Of a DNA stretch of 64,000 nucleotides, positions 7,995-21,324 are shown one piece after another. How positions within the stretch are numbered: position 1 is the first letter of the stretch; each line of letters starts with the position of its first letter. The position numbers were made by a program, and so were the translations under genes. This DNA is from CAWHNT01 sp963830775 (GTDB taxonomy: Bacteria; Pseudomonadota; Alphaproteobacteria; Geminicoccales; Geminicoccaceae). Where the stretch lies: contig CAWHNT010000022.1 in the NCBI GenBank assembly GCA_963830775.1, forward strand, positions 186,001 to 250,000, read 5' to 3'. A model generated the notes under the pieces. The model was not told where the DNA came from. It saw only the letters and a program-made list of their open reading frames with translations, and ran no database searches.

Positions 7995-9663
7995 ATGACC
8001 GACCACCTGCTCGAGGTTCGCGACCTCTCGGTCGAGTTCCGCAGCACGGGTGGGGTCGTGCATGCGGTGCGGAACGTCTCCTTCCACCTGGATCGCGGTG
8101 AGACGCTGTCCATCCTTGGGGAGAGCGGGTCGGGGAAGAGTGTCAGCGCCTCGGCGATCATGGACATTCTCGACTGTCCGCCGGGGCATGTGACGAGCGG
8201 GGAGGTGCTGTTCGAGGGGCGCGACCTCCTGCGGCTTCCAATGGGGGAGCGCAGGCGGATCAATGGCGAGAAGATCGCCATGATCTTTCAGGACACGCTG
8301 GCGCATCTGAACCCGGTCTACAGCGTCGGCTGGCAGATCGCGGAGAGCCTGCAGCGCGCATCAGGGCCTCGACGCCCGGGCGGCATCGGCTGAAGCGGTC
8401 CGGCTGCTGGAGCGGGTGCAGATCCCCGAGCCGGCGCAGCGCGCCCACGACTACCCGCACCAGTTCTCGGGCGGGCAGCGGCAGCGGGTGATGATCGCCA
8501 TGGCGCTGGCGAACCGGCCTGCGCTGCTGATCGCGGACGAGCCGACCACGGCACTCGACGTTACCGTCCAGGCGCAGATCATGGAGCTCCTGCGCGATCT
8601 CCTCAGCGAGACCGGGATGGGGCTCCTGCTGATCACCCACGACCTGGGTGTGGTCGCCGACATCGCCGACCGGGTGGCGGTCGTGCATGACGGGCGGATC
8701 GTCGAGACCGGTGCGGTCCGCGAGGTGCTGCGCCGGCCGCAGCACGCCTACACCCAGAGGCTTCTGGCGGCCGCACCGGGGCTGGAGGTGCCGCCGGCAC
8801 CGCGGCCACGTCCGGCCGCTGCGCCTCTTCTCACCGTCCGTGAGGTGACCAAGCAGTATCCGGTCAAGCGCGGACTGTTCGGGAGCCGGACGGGCGAGGT
8901 GGTCCGTGCCGTGGACGGCGTGAGCCTCGAGCTGCGCCGGGGCGAGACCTTGGGCATCGTCGGCGAGTCCGGCTCCGGCAAGTCGACGCTGGGGCGCCTC
9001 ATCCTGTGCCTGGAGGAGCCGACCGGCGGCAGCATCCTGTTCGACGGGCGTGAGCTCGCGAGCCTGAAGGGCCGCGAGCTCCTGGACTTCCGGCGCCGGG
9101 TGCAGGCCGTGTTCCAGGACCCGTTCGCCTCGCTCAACCCGCGCATGACGGTGTTCGAGATCGTGAGCGAGCCCTGGACCATCCACCGCGACGTGGTCCC
9201 GCGCGGGGAGTGGCGGGCGCGGGTAGGCGAGCTGCTCGAGCAGGTGGGGCTCAAGCCCGAGCACGCGCAGCGCTGGCCGCACCAGTTCTCGGGCGGGCAG
9301 CGGCAGCGGATCGCCATTGCCCGGGCATTGGCGCTCCAGCCCGAGATCGTGGTCTGCGACGAGGCGGTCTCCGCACTCGACGTCTCGATCCAGGGCCAGA
9401 TCATCGAGCTGCTGGCCCAGCTCCGCGACCGATTCGGGCTTTCCTACATCTTCATCGCCCACGACCTGCCGGTGGTGCGCACCATCGCCGACCGGGTGGC
9501 GGTGATGCAGCGGGGGAAGATCGTGGAGACGGGGACGTGCGAGGACATCTTCCTCCGCCCGCAGCACCCCTACACGCAGGCCCTCCTGGCCGCGAGCCCG
9601 GTCACCGACCCGGACGAGCAGGCGCGGCGGCGCCAGGAGAGGCTGCGGCGCGCGGCCGCCTGA
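7995..9663 (+). CDS. Two-domain ABC transporter ATPase (DppD-DppF fused), one apparent frameshift
   Basis: About 555 residues once joined. Domain 1 has Walker A GESGSGKS, then after one surplus base near 8355 the second frame gives HQGLDARAASAEAVRLLERV and the signature FSGGQRQRV with Walker B LLIADEP. Domain 2 repeats Walker A GESGSGKST, FSGGQRQRIAIARAL and Walker B VVCDEAVSALD. Both domains end with the oligopeptide-type QHPYTQ segment. Such fused ATPases (YejF/GsiA layout) power family-5 transporters, here the permeases at 5557 and 6476. Start ATG 7995 follows immediately after the HicA promoter region. Confidence 0.88.
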
Positions 9664-10107
9664 TCAGCCCCAGCGGATCAGCATCACGCCGGCGAAGAGG
9701 CAGCCGACGCCGAGGACGCGCAAGGCGCTCAGCTCGCGGACGGGCACGCCCAGGATGCCGAAGCGGTCGATGAGGAGGGAGGCGGCGAGCTGGCCGGCGA
9801 TGAAGAGGGCGACGGTGGTGGCGGCACCGAGGCGGGGGGTGGCCATGAGCGCGCTGAGGACCACGAAGGCGCCGATCACGCCGCCGGCCCACATCCACCA
9901 GGGGGCTGTCGCCAGGGCACGGATGTTGGGCCAGGGCAGGCGGGCGGCGAGGATGATGCAGGTCAGCGTGATGGTGCTGACCGTGACCGAGAGGGCCGCA
10001 CCATAGAGGGGGTTGCCGGCGAGGCCGGCGATGCGGGCGTTGAGGAGGGGCTGGAGGGAGAGGCCTGCCCCCATGACGATCACGAAGGCAGCGAGGAGCC
10101 CGCTCAC
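9664..10107 (-). CDS. Small DMT-family membrane protein (DUF606/YdcZ-like)
   Basis: 147 residues from GTG 10105-10107, overlapping the stop of the peptidase gene as GTGA, so it is probably translationally coupled to it. Four to five hydrophobic segments; the segments LSLQPLLNARIAGLAGNPLYGAA and RLGAATTVALFIAGQLAASLLIDRFG are typical of DUF606 proteins, half-size relatives of EamA transporters that usually work as dimers or pairs. Substrate unknown. The end abuts the convergent ABC ATPase end at 9663. Confidence 0.8.
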   Translation of the reverse strand: MSGLLAAFVIVMGAGLSLQPLLNARIAGLAGNPLYGAALSVTVSTITLTCIILAARLPWPNIRALATAPWWMWAGGVIGAFVVLSALMATPRLGAATTVALFIAGQLAASLLIDRFGILGVPVRELSALRVLGVGCLFAGVMLIRWG

Positions 10108-11495
10108 GCGGCCGCGAGCTCGCCCAGGAGTGCCACGTGGGTGCGGATGCCGCGCTCGAAGCACACCAGCTCGAACTTCTCGTTTGGGCTGTGGACGCGG
10201 TCGTCGTCGAGGCCGAAGCCGATGAACACCGTATCGAGGCCCAGGAGGCGCTGCATCGAGCCGGCTACTGGGATCGAGCCGCCGCAGCCGATCAGCACGG
10301 GTTCGCGGCCGAAGACGGTGAAGGCGGCGCGGCGGGCGGCGCGGAGGTAGGTCGAGTCGGTGGGGACGCGCATGGCGGGCGACTTGCCGAACTCCTGCAG
10401 CTCGTAGCTGAAGTCGGGCGGCAGGCGCTGCTCGATGAACCGTTTGAGGCCCGCCAGCACCTTCTCCGGGTCCTGGTCGGGGACGAGGCGACAGGAGAGC
10501 TTGGCGCTGGCCCGGGCCGGGATCACGGTCTTCGCACCCGCACCGATGTAGCCGCCCCAGATGCCGTTCACGTCGCAGGTCGGGCGCGACCAGGTGCGCT
10601 CGAGGAGGGTGCGGCCCTTCTCGCCCACGGGCGTGCGCAGGCCCGCCGTCGCCAGGAAGTCGGCCTCGGAGACGCCGATGGCGCGCCAGGCAGCGGCCTC
10701 GGCCTCGCCGATCTCGCGCACATCGTCGTAGAAGCCCGGGATCTGCACCCGGCCGTCCTCGTCGTGCAGGGCCGCGATGATCCGGGCCAGCGCGTTGTTG
10801 GGGTTGGTGACCGCCCCGCCATACATGCCCGAGTGCAGGTCGTGGCTCGGGCCCTTGAGGGTCAGCTCCACGTAGAGCATGCCGCGCAGCATGTAGGTGA
10901 TCGCGGGCTTGTCGATCTCCAGCATGCCGGTGTCCGAGATCACGCAGACATCGGCCCCGAGCTCGGCCCGGTTCTGGTCCAGGAACGGCTCCAGGTGGCG
11001 GCTGCCGGATTCCTCCTCGCCTTCCAGCACGACGGTGACCGGGACCGGGATTGAGCCTGTGGCCTCCTTCCAGGCACGGAAGGCCTCGATGAAGGTCATC
11101 AGCTGGCCCTTGTCGTCGACGGCCCCTCTGGCGACGACACGCTTGCCGCGGGGCCCGTCGACGATCGTGGGCTCGAAGGGCGGGCTCTCCCAGAGGTCCA
11201 AGGGGTCGGCCGGCTGGACGTCGTAGTGGCCGTAATAGAGGGGGCGCGGGCCACTGCCCGCAGCTTCATAGTGAGCGAGCACGCAGGGCTGGCCGCCGGT
11301 CTCGACCAGGCGGGACTGGAAGCCCAGGCCCGCGAGCTCGCCCGAGAGCCATTGGGCGGTGGCGCGGGTCTGGCCGTCGTAGGCGGGGTCGGTGCCGATG
11401 CTGGGCAGGCGCAGCAGCGCCTTCAGCCGCTCCACGCTGCCGTCGAAGTTCGCTTGCGCGCGGGCGAGCGCACGCTCGACGCCGGTCTCGGCCAT
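10104..11495 (-). CDS. M20-family dipeptidase/peptidase
   Basis: 463 residues. Zinc peptidase of family M20: YYGHYDVQPADP supplies the first metal His and Asp, GAVDDKGQ the bridging Asp, LEGEEESGS the catalytic and metal Glu pair, and VHSPNEKF near the C-terminus the last His. A lid/dimerisation domain sits between. Cytosolic hydrolysis of dipeptides or N-acyl amino acids is typical. It lies 39 bases after the sugar ABC ATPase gene and may share its transcript; the link to sugar uptake is unclear. Confidence 0.9.
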   Translation of the reverse strand: MAETGVERALARAQANFDGSVERLKALLRLPSIGTDPAYDGQTRATAQWLSGELAGLGFQSRLVETGGQPCVLAHYEAAGSGPRPLYYGHYDVQPADPLDLWESPPFEPTIVDGPRGKRVVARGAVDDKGQLMTFIEAFRAWKEATGSIPVPVTVVLEGEEESGSRHLEPFLDQNRAELGADVCVISDTGMLEIDKPAITYMLRGMLYVELTLKGPSHDLHSGMYGGAVTNPNNALARIIAALHDEDGRVQIPGFYDDVREIGEAEAAAWRAIGVSEADFLATAGLRTPVGEKGRTLLERTWSRPTCDVNGIWGGYIGAGAKTVIPARASAKLSCRLVPDQDPEKVLAGLKRFIEQRLPPDFSYELQEFGKSPAMRVPTDSTYLRAARRAAFTVFGREPVLIGCGGSIPVAGSMQRLLGLDTVFIGFGLDDDRVHSPNEKFELVCFERGIRTHVALLGELAAA

Positions 11496-11534
11496 GTCTC
11501 TCTCCCGGACCGGTCGCCGCGCTGGCGGCTCGGC

Positions 11535-12575
<1,041 letters not shown>

Positions 12576-12576
<1 letters not shown>

Positions 12577-14283
12577 CACCCTGCCTCCCCGGAGATGCGT
12601 GCGAACAGCCAGCCATGCGGCGGCAGGCGCAGGCGGCGGCCCTCGATCGAGGCGCCAGGCGCGGCCAGCAGCTTCTCGCTGCCGGTGACCGGCAGCCGGT
12701 CGTCGCGGATGCGGCGGCCGAGGTTGAAGGCGCATAGCACCCGGTCGTCGCCGTGCGCGCGCTCGAAGGCCAGGAGCTCGCGCCAGCGGCCGAGGAAGCG
12801 GACCTTGCCGCGGCTCAGCGCCGGCTGGGTGCGGCGCCAGGCGAGGAGAGTGCGGACGTGGTTCAGGGGCGAATCGGGGTGCAGCTCCTGGACCGCCACG
12901 GCGAGGTCGAGATGGTCGGGCGGGACCGGGAGCCAGGGCTTCGTCTGGCTGAAGCCGGCATGGGGAGCCTCGGCCGTCCAGGGCATGGGCGTGCGGCAGC
13001 CGTCGCGGCCCTTGAAGGCGGGCCAGAAGGCGATGCCGAACGGGTCGCGCAGGTCCTCGAAGGCGAGATCGGCCTGCCCCAGGCCCAGCTCCTCGCCCTG
13101 GTAGAGGCAGGCGGTGCCGCGGAGCGCGACGAGCAGGGTCGGGATCAGCTTCTGCAGCTCGGGTGTGACCGGGCCGCCTTGCGCGAACCGGGTGGCGGCG
13201 CGCTGGACGTCGTGATTGCCGAACGACCAGCAGACCCAGCCCTCGCCCAAGTCCTTCTCCAGCTCCTCGACCACGGCCCGGATGCCGGCGGCATCGGGTG
13301 GGCAGGAGAGGAGATCGAAGCTGTAGGCCATGTCGATGCCGCCGCCGGTCGAGTACTCGGCGATCCGGCGGAGTGCCGTGTCGCCGCTGATCTCGGCCAG
13401 GAGCATGCGGTCGCCGTGCTCCTCGGTGAGCGCGTAGAGCGGCTTGAAGAAGATGTCGGCGAGCTCGGGCCGGGCCTTGTTGTAGAGGTGGATCTGGCGG
13501 TCGTAGGGCGAGTCGCCCGACGTGCCCATCCTGACCTTCATCCCGCGGGGCTTGGCCGGGTTGCTGCGCAGCTCGCGGGTCGTGCAGGCCGTAGTCGATG
13601 GCGTCGAGCCGGAAGCCGTCGACGCCGCGGTCGAGCCAGAAGCGGGCGACGTCGAGGAGCGCCTGGATGACCTCCGGGCTGTGCAGGTTGAGGTCCGGCT
13701 GCTCCTTCAGGAAGTTGTGCAGGTAATACTGGCCGCGACGCGGCTCCCACTCCCAGGCGACACCGCCGAAGACCGAGAGCCAGTTGTTGGGCGGGCTGCC
13801 GTCGCGCCTGGCGTCGGCCCAGACGTACCAGTCGGCCTTGGGGTTGTCCCGCGACTGGCGGCTCTCCAGGAACCAGCGATGCTGGTCGCTGGTGTGGCTC
13901 GGCACGAAGTCGATCAGGACCCGCAGCCCCAGGCGGTGGGCCTTCTCGAGCATCCGGTCGAAGTCGTCGAGCGTGCCGAAGATCGGGTCCACGTCGCAAT
14001 AGTCGGCGACGTCGTAGCCATAGTCCTTCATCGGGCTCTTGAAGAAGGGCGAGACCCAGATCGCGTCCACGCCCAGCGAGGCCACGTAGTCGAGCCGCTC
14101 GACGATGCCCGGGAGGTCGCCGATGCCGTTGCCGTCGGCATCGCAGAAGCTGCGCGGGTAGATCTGGTAGACCACCGCACCCCGCCACCAGTCGTGCCGG
14201 CGCGGGCCGACCTTGGGCAGGTCGTGGCGCACGAGCAGGGCCTGCGGCCGGCGGGGGGCGGGCCGTGCCGGCTCCGTGGTCAT
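12576..14283 (-). CDS. GH13 alpha-glucosidase, one apparent frameshift
   Basis: About 568 residues once joined; a surplus base near 13575-13580 separates the halves (GLHDP then ELRSNPAKPRGMKVRMG). GH13 landmarks: YQIYPRSFCDADGNGIGDLPG, the first conserved region DFVPSHTS, the nucleophile Asp in GFRLDAIDYG, the acid/base Glu in MLLAEISGD, and the stabiliser Asp in SFGNHDVQRA. This pattern fits oligo-1,6-glucosidases/alpha-glucosidases that split imported alpha-glucosides such as maltose, trehalose-like or sucrose-like sugars in the cytosol. It sits between the permeases and the ATPase gene, as in rhizobial agl operons. Confidence 0.9.
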
Positions 14284-14287
14284 GCGC

Positions 14288-15127
<840 letters not shown>

Positions 15128-15132
15128 GGGGC

Positions 15133-16065
15133 TCAGTCCTCCTTCCCGACCTTGGCCAGGGTCAGATAGACGGCGGTGAAGACCGCGATCAGCAGGAACA
15201 GCATGGTGGCGGCGGCCGAGCCGAAGCCCACGTCCTGGAAGTCGACCAGCTGCTGGCGCGCATAGACCGACATCGACATCGTGACCTTGTTGTTGCCGGT
15301 CATGACGTAGATCAGGTCGAAGATGCGCAAGGCATCCAGCGCCCTGAAGATCACGGCCACGAGGAGTGCCGGCTTCAGGAGCGGCAGGGTCACCTTGAGG
15401 AAGACCCGGACGGGGTGGATGCCGTCGACCCTCGCGGCTTCGTAGATCTCGCCCGGCAGCATCTGCAGGCCGGCCAGGATCAGGAGCGCCATGAAGGGTG
15501 TCGTCTTCCAGACATCGACCATGATCACGGCGGCAAGCGCCGTATCGGGCGAGGCCGTCCAGGCGATGCCTTTGTCGATGATCCCGAGGCCCATCAGGAT
15601 GTGGTTGATGATCCCGAACACGTCGTTGAACATCCACGACCACATCTGCGCCGAGACCACGGTCGGGACCGCCCAGGGGATGAGGACGGCAGCGCGCAGC
15701 GTGCCGCGACCGGGGAAGTGGGCGTTGAGCGCCAGGGCGATGGCGAGGCCGAGGATGGTCTCGATCGTGACCGAGATGGTGGCGAAGACGAGCGTGTTGC
15801 GGACCGCCTGCCACCAGTCGGGGTCGGAGAGCAGGTAGATGAAGTTGCTCGCACCCACGAACTGGGCGGCGGCGAGATCGCTCAGGTTCGCATCCGTGAA
15901 GGCGAACCAGATCGTACGGCCCAGCGGCCAGCCGGCCACGGCCACCAGCACGAACACCATCGGGGCCACGAACAGCCAGGCAGCCCGGGTGCGCTGGCGG
16001 GTCAGGCGCGAAGGCGGTGCCGCGGCTCCTGCTGCTGGCAACGCCTCGGCCGCGAGCGTCGCCAC
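15133..16065 (-). CDS. Carbohydrate ABC transporter permease (MalF type)
   Basis: 310 residues, ATG 16065. Six hydrophobic helices after a cytoplasmic N-terminus; EAA loop LPGEIYEAARVDGIHPVRVF and the downstream LPLLKPALLVAVIFRALDALRIFDL are the MalF/ThuF signature. Inner-membrane subunit of the alpha-glucoside/trehalose-type importer. Lies 15 bases after the binding-protein gene and 5 bases before the MalG-type start, so the genes form one transcript. Confidence 0.92.
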   Translation of the reverse strand: MATLAAEALPAAGAAAPPSRLTRQRTRAAWLFVAPMVFVLVAVAGWPLGRTIWFAFTDANLSDLAAAQFVGASNFIYLLSDPDWWQAVRNTLVFATISVTIETILGLAIALALNAHFPGRGTLRAAVLIPWAVPTVVSAQMWSWMFNDVFGIINHILMGLGIIDKGIAWTASPDTALAAVIMVDVWKTTPFMALLILAGLQMLPGEIYEAARVDGIHPVRVFLKVTLPLLKPALLVAVIFRALDALRIFDLIYVMTGNNKVTMSMSVYARQQLVDFQDVGFGSAAATMLFLLIAVFTAVYLTLAKVGKED

Positions 16066-16080
16066 AGGATGGCGCTCCGC

Positions 16081-17349
<1,269 letters not shown>

Positions 17350-17599
17350 CTTTGGCCCCTCCCTCGGCTTTTTTCGTCGACGTCAAAATCGGAATGTAGC
17401 TCCGGGACCTGACCTGTCCAGCGAGCGCTCTGCCGCAATCGCAAGGGGAACTGCCTCAGCCCCGGTAACGCAGCGCATCGGCGGCTGTCGAACTGACGCC
17501 GACGATTTGTGCGAGATCGGCGGCGCCCTGGCCAAGGTCGAGGTGCAGGGGGATCGTTACCCCGCGCATCTGGCGGCGATGGTCGGGCGCTGAGTAGCG
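17350..17599. other. Intergenic region without a recognised gene
   Basis: About 250 bases between the start of the sugar-binding-protein gene and the end of the hydrolase gene. A plus-strand open stretch ends at 17593 (..LAKVEVQGDRYPAHLAAMVGR) and reads like the tail of a protein, but no start or upstream domain is visible. A T6 run at 17370-17375 lies just upstream of the sugar operon. The operon promoter is probably here; I could not place its boxes confidently. Confidence 0.4.
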
Positions 17600-18580
17600 T
17601 CAGGCGGCAGTGGCCGTCAGGCCGGCGCTCGGCAGCATGAGACGGCGCGAGCCGGCCTCGCTGCCGGGCACCCGGCCGGTGCGGATGGTCTCGACCAGGT
17701 GGTGGAGCAGGGGGCCGGGCAGGCCGTCGGGACCAGCGAGAAAATAGCTGTGGCCGAGCCGGTCGCAGCGGTTGTTGAAGGCGTCGCAGTCGACCGCGAC
17801 CACGTTGCGCGGGGCACGGGTGAGGTCAGCGGGCCCGGTGTGACCGAGGCGGCGGCGGACGATCTTGTTGTGGACGTTGGCGACCTTGCTCGAGCGTAAG
17901 GCGAGGTCGTCGTGGGCGTGGTAGACGACGACGTTCCTGGCACAGTCCGGGATCATGCCGCCTTCGGCACCGGGCTCGAGGCAGTCGTTGGCGAGGTCGG
18001 CCGCCGCCATGAAGATGCTGCGGAAGAGGGCGGGCACGGCCCCGTAGTCGTGCGCCCAGCCGGCGAGCGCACCGCGCAGCACGCGGTTGCCCATGGAGTG
18101 GGCCAGGATGTTGACGTGCTTCAGGCAGGGCTCGCTTCTTTCCACGGCGTTGCGCCAGCCCATGAACTTGCCGAGCACGCGGGCGAAGGTGAGGCCGCTG
18201 GCATCCGCGGCGCGCTGGTCGTCGAAATAATCGAGCACAAGGCCGAAATCGTCATCGCAGGGCCAGAGCAGGGGTACCACCTCGACCAGATCGGGGGCGA
18301 GCGCGTCGCATAGCTGCTGAAGCCGTTGCGCGTCCGGGAAGACGGGCAGCTCCGGCTGGCAGTTGTAGCCATGCAGGAAGAACAGGATCTGCTGCCGGGG
18401 CGAGCGGCGCAGGCGGGAGAAGAAAGGGGCGGAGAGAAGCTCGACATAATGGCCGGGTGCCTTCCGCTCGCAGAAGAAAAGCGATGTGCCCGGCTCGTTG
18501 TCGTCGAGGTCGAACCTGATCTCACGGCCCGCCTCCGAGCGGCGGCTGCCCAGGATGCGCCGGTTGGTGACGAACAGCAT
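17600..18580 (-). CDS. Alpha/beta hydrolase, DUF900-like
   Basis: 326 residues from ATG 18578-18580; upstream in-frame codons read like non-coding sequence. Motifs: oxyanion region FFLHGYN near residue 85, and nucleophile elbow AHSMGNRVLRGAL. DAxD-type Asp and a later His (VYHAHDD) could complete the triad. This pattern is that of DUF900 proteins, predicted serine hydrolases of unknown substrate. No signal peptide. Divergent from the sulfatase gene across an 87-base gap that contains a short AT-rich stretch. Confidence 0.75.
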   Translation of the reverse strand: MLFVTNRRILGSRRSEAGREIRFDLDDNEPGTSLFFCERKAPGHYVELLSAPFFSRLRRSPRQQILFFLHGYNCQPELPVFPDAQRLQQLCDALAPDLVEVVPLLWPCDDDFGLVLDYFDDQRAADASGLTFARVLGKFMGWRNAVERSEPCLKHVNILAHSMGNRVLRGALAGWAHDYGAVPALFRSIFMAAADLANDCLEPGAEGGMIPDCARNVVVYHAHDDLALRSSKVANVHNKIVRRRLGHTGPADLTRAPRNVVAVDCDAFNNRCDRLGHSYFLAGPDGLPGPLLHHLVETIRTGRVPGSEAGSRRLMLPSAGLTATAA

Positions 18581-18667
18581 CGCACGCAACTCCCGTTCCA
18601 GTCTAATGAATATAATCCTAGAACGGTGGCGCTTGCAAGCGCGCCGGGGCCCGTGCTCGATGCGCCC

Positions 18668-20161
18668 ATGAACATCCTGCTGATCACGGCCGACCAGTGG
18701 CGCGGCGATTGCCTGGGCACGCTCGGCCACCCTTGCGTCCGCACGCCTGCGCTGGACCGGCTGGCTGCGGACTCCGTGCTCTTCCGGCGCCATTTCGGGC
18801 AGGCCACGCCGTGCGGCCCGGCCCGGGCGTCGCTGCACACCGGGCTCTACGCCTGCAACCACCGCTCGATCACCAACGGCACGCCGCTCGACGCGCGCCA
18901 CCGCACGCTGCCCACCCTGCTCGGGCAGGCGGGCTATGACTGCGTGCTGTACGGCTACACCGACACCAGCGCCGACCCGCGGGTCACACCTCCCGACAGT
19001 CCGTGGCTACGGACCTTTGAGGGCGTGGCACCCGGCTTCCGGGTCGGGCTCCGCTTGCCGGACCATGTCGAGCCCTGGCTCGAGCACCTGGCGGAGCGGG
19101 GCTATGGGCGGCTTGCGCGCGAGGAGGTGCATAACGGGCCGCTCGGGGCGCCGGCCCGGTTCCGGGCGGAGGACAGCGAGACCGCGTTCCTGGCCGACCG
19201 GTTCCTCGACTGGCTGGAGGGAGCGCCCGCGAGCCCATGGCTGGCGCACCTCACTTTCCTGCGGCCGCACCCGCCGCTGATCGCGGCCGAGCCGTGGAAC
19301 AGCCTCGTCCCGCCCTCGGCGACCCCGCCCGCGGCTCGGGCGGCGAGCCCGGTGGAAGAGGGCGAGCTGCATCCCTGGCTGGCGGCGCATCTGGACCGAC
19401 CCTATGCGGTCGACTTCCGCCGCCAGGACGTCAACCGGCCGGCGGACCTCGATGCCACGACCCTGGCCACGCTGCGGGCGATCTATTTCGGCCTGGTCGC
19501 CGAGGTGGACCACCATATCGGGCGCGTGCTCGAGGCCCTGGCCCGGCGGGACCTGCTCGACCGCACGCTGGTCGTGGTCACCTCCGACCATGGCGAGATG
19601 CTGGGCGACCACTGGATGCTGGGGAAATCCGGCTTCTTTCCGCAGGCGTTCCATGTCCCGCTCATGATCCGGGCGCCCTCCGGCCCGCGCGGGCGGGTGG
19701 TCGAGGCCTTCACCGAGCATGTCGACCTCATGCCCACCCTGCTGGAGGCCGCGGGCCTGCCGGTTCCGCGCCAGTGCGACGGCCGCAGCCTCGGCCCGTT
19801 CCTCAAGGGGGAGGAACCCTCCATCTGGCGCGGGGCCGTCCACTACGAGCACGACTTTCGCGACGTGGTCGGGCTCGGCTACGAGACGGCGCTGGGCCTC
19901 GGCAGCGACCAGTGCCAGATCGCGGCCCAGCTCGACGGCCGCCACCTCTACGTCCACTTCGCCGCCCTGCCGCCGCTGCTCTTCGATCTCGCCCGCGATC
20001 CTTTCTGCCAGCAGAACATCGCCGGCGAACCCGGTGCCGCGGGCACGCTGCTGGCCCAGGCGCAGGCGATGCTCTCCTGGCGGATGCTGGCGAATGAGCG
20101 CCGCCTGACCGGCTGCGCGCTCACTAGCGAGGGCGTGGCAGGCGTCTACGATCCGGCGTAG
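18668..20161 (+). CDS. Sulfatase-family hydrolase (Cys-type)
   Basis: 497 residues. Alkaline-phosphatase-superfamily sulfatase: ITADQWRGD gives a metal Asp, and C49-G-P-A-R53 is the CxPxR motif whose Cys is converted to formylglycine. TSDHGEMLGDHWMLGKSGFF supplies the second metal site. No signal peptide, so probably cytosolic, like phosphonate monoester hydrolases and related phosphodiesterases, which this sequence resembles in length. Actual substrate (sulfate ester, phosphonate or phosphodiester) is undetermined. A maturation enzyme is needed for the Cys; the SUMF1-like protein at 45483 is an unlikely candidate because it is exported. Confidence 0.88.
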   Translation: MNILLITADQWRGDCLGTLGHPCVRTPALDRLAADSVLFRRHFGQATPCGPARASLHTGLYACNHRSITNGTPLDARHRTLPTLLGQAGYDCVLYGYTDTSADPRVTPPDSPWLRTFEGVAPGFRVGLRLPDHVEPWLEHLAERGYGRLAREEVHNGPLGAPARFRAEDSETAFLADRFLDWLEGAPASPWLAHLTFLRPHPPLIAAEPWNSLVPPSATPPAARAASPVEEGELHPWLAAHLDRPYAVDFRRQDVNRPADLDATTLATLRAIYFGLVAEVDHHIGRVLEALARRDLLDRTLVVVTSDHGEMLGDHWMLGKSGFFPQAFHVPLMIRAPSGPRGRVVEAFTEHVDLMPTLLEAAGLPVPRQCDGRSLGPFLKGEEPSIWRGAVHYEHDFRDVVGLGYETALGLGSDQCQIAAQLDGRHLYVHFAALPPLLFDLARDPFCQQNIAGEPGAAGTLLAQAQAMLSWRMLANERRLTGCALTSEGVAGVYDPA

Positions 20162-20181
20162 TGCCCGCCACGCCGGCTCTC

Positions 20182-21154
20182 TCAGAAGCGGATGCCGAGG
20201 TCCAAGCCGCCCCAGAGGATGCCCTCGTCCCAGTCCGTGTTCCGGAACTGGTAATCGTAGGCCACCTTCGGCCGGAAGGTGAAACCGCCCGGCAGGTTGA
20301 TGTCGAGGGCGAGCTCAGGTCCGGCTACCAGCCCGTCCTGCACGCCTTCGCCATAGACGCCGCCGAAGTTGGCGCTGAGGCGGGGGCGCACGACGCCAAG
20401 AATCCGGCGCGAAGTCGAGGCTGAGCACCGAGCGCCCGGTCAGGCCATCATCCTCGCCGTTGAAGCTCCAGAAGGCACCCTGCTTCAAGGACAGGCCACC
20501 CAGAAAGCCCGGAAGGGCGTTGAACGTCAGCTCCGCCCCGACCAGGTCGTTCACGGTGTCGCCCTCGTCCTGCTCCTTGAAGTTGTGGCCGTAGACCGGC
20601 CCCAGGGAGAAGGTGAAGCGCCCTGTCCTATCCTCCGCCATGCGCGCTGGTGGAGGCGACTCCACGGGTGCCGGCGTCGCCACCACCGGCGGGGCCGTAC
20701 GGGCCGCGGGTGGCGGCTGCGGGATCTCGATCTCGACCCGGCGATTCCGGGCCTCGCGCACGCCGTCCGCCGTCTGCACGAGCGGATCGGTCTCGCCCTG
20801 CGCCACCGTGCTGATGGCACCGCCGGGCACGCCCAGGCGGACGAGCTCGTTTCGGACGGCCTCCACCCTGCGCTCCGACAGCCGCTCGTTGTGGGCCACG
20901 GAGGCCGAGCGGTCGGCGTGGCCGGCGAGCGCGACGCGGGCAGCACCGGTGCGCTGGAACTCCTGGGCCGCCTCGCCCACGACGCGCCGGCCGTTCGGGG
21001 TCAGCGTTGCCCTGTCGAGTTCGAAGAAGACCAGATATTGCCCCGGGCGTGTAGGGCCCGACACGGCGTCAACCGCCGGATCATCCGCCCGTTGCGCAAG
21101 TGCGGCGGGCGCCGTCATCGTGAGTAGCGACAGTCCGATGAGCAGGCTTCGCAT
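20182..21154 (-). CDS. OmpA-family outer-membrane protein, one apparent frameshift
   Basis: About 323 residues once joined; a surplus base near 20404-20408 separates a long first part from the last ~70 residues. Signal peptide (cleavage near ALAQR), then an OmpA/MotB peptidoglycan-binding domain at about residues 35-145 with HADRSASVAHNERLSERRVEAVRNEL. A Pro/Ala linker follows, and a C-terminal region of alternating aromatic strands (FTFSLGPVYGHNF, AFWSFNGEDD, LGIRF end with terminal Phe) that looks like an outer-membrane beta barrel. The order, OmpA domain first and barrel last, is the reverse of classical OmpA. Confidence 0.75.
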
Positions 21155-21324
21155 CTCACACCTCCTTCCGTTCGGGACCGGCTTCCGCCAGTGTCCGCTT
21201 GTGCACGTGGGCAGTCAGCGTCGGTGCAGGTCCAGGGTTCCGTCCGACTCGGGACCTCCGGTAGGCGTGCCCAGCCTGTTGCACCGAAGGCACAGCTGGC
21301 TGACCGGCGCATCCCAGGCGGAAG

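Noticed and set aside
18668..20161. Idea that the SUMF1-like protein at 45483 activates the sulfatase
   Set aside because: The SUMF1-like protein has a signal peptide and TagR context, while the sulfatase has no signal peptide; the two would be in different compartments.
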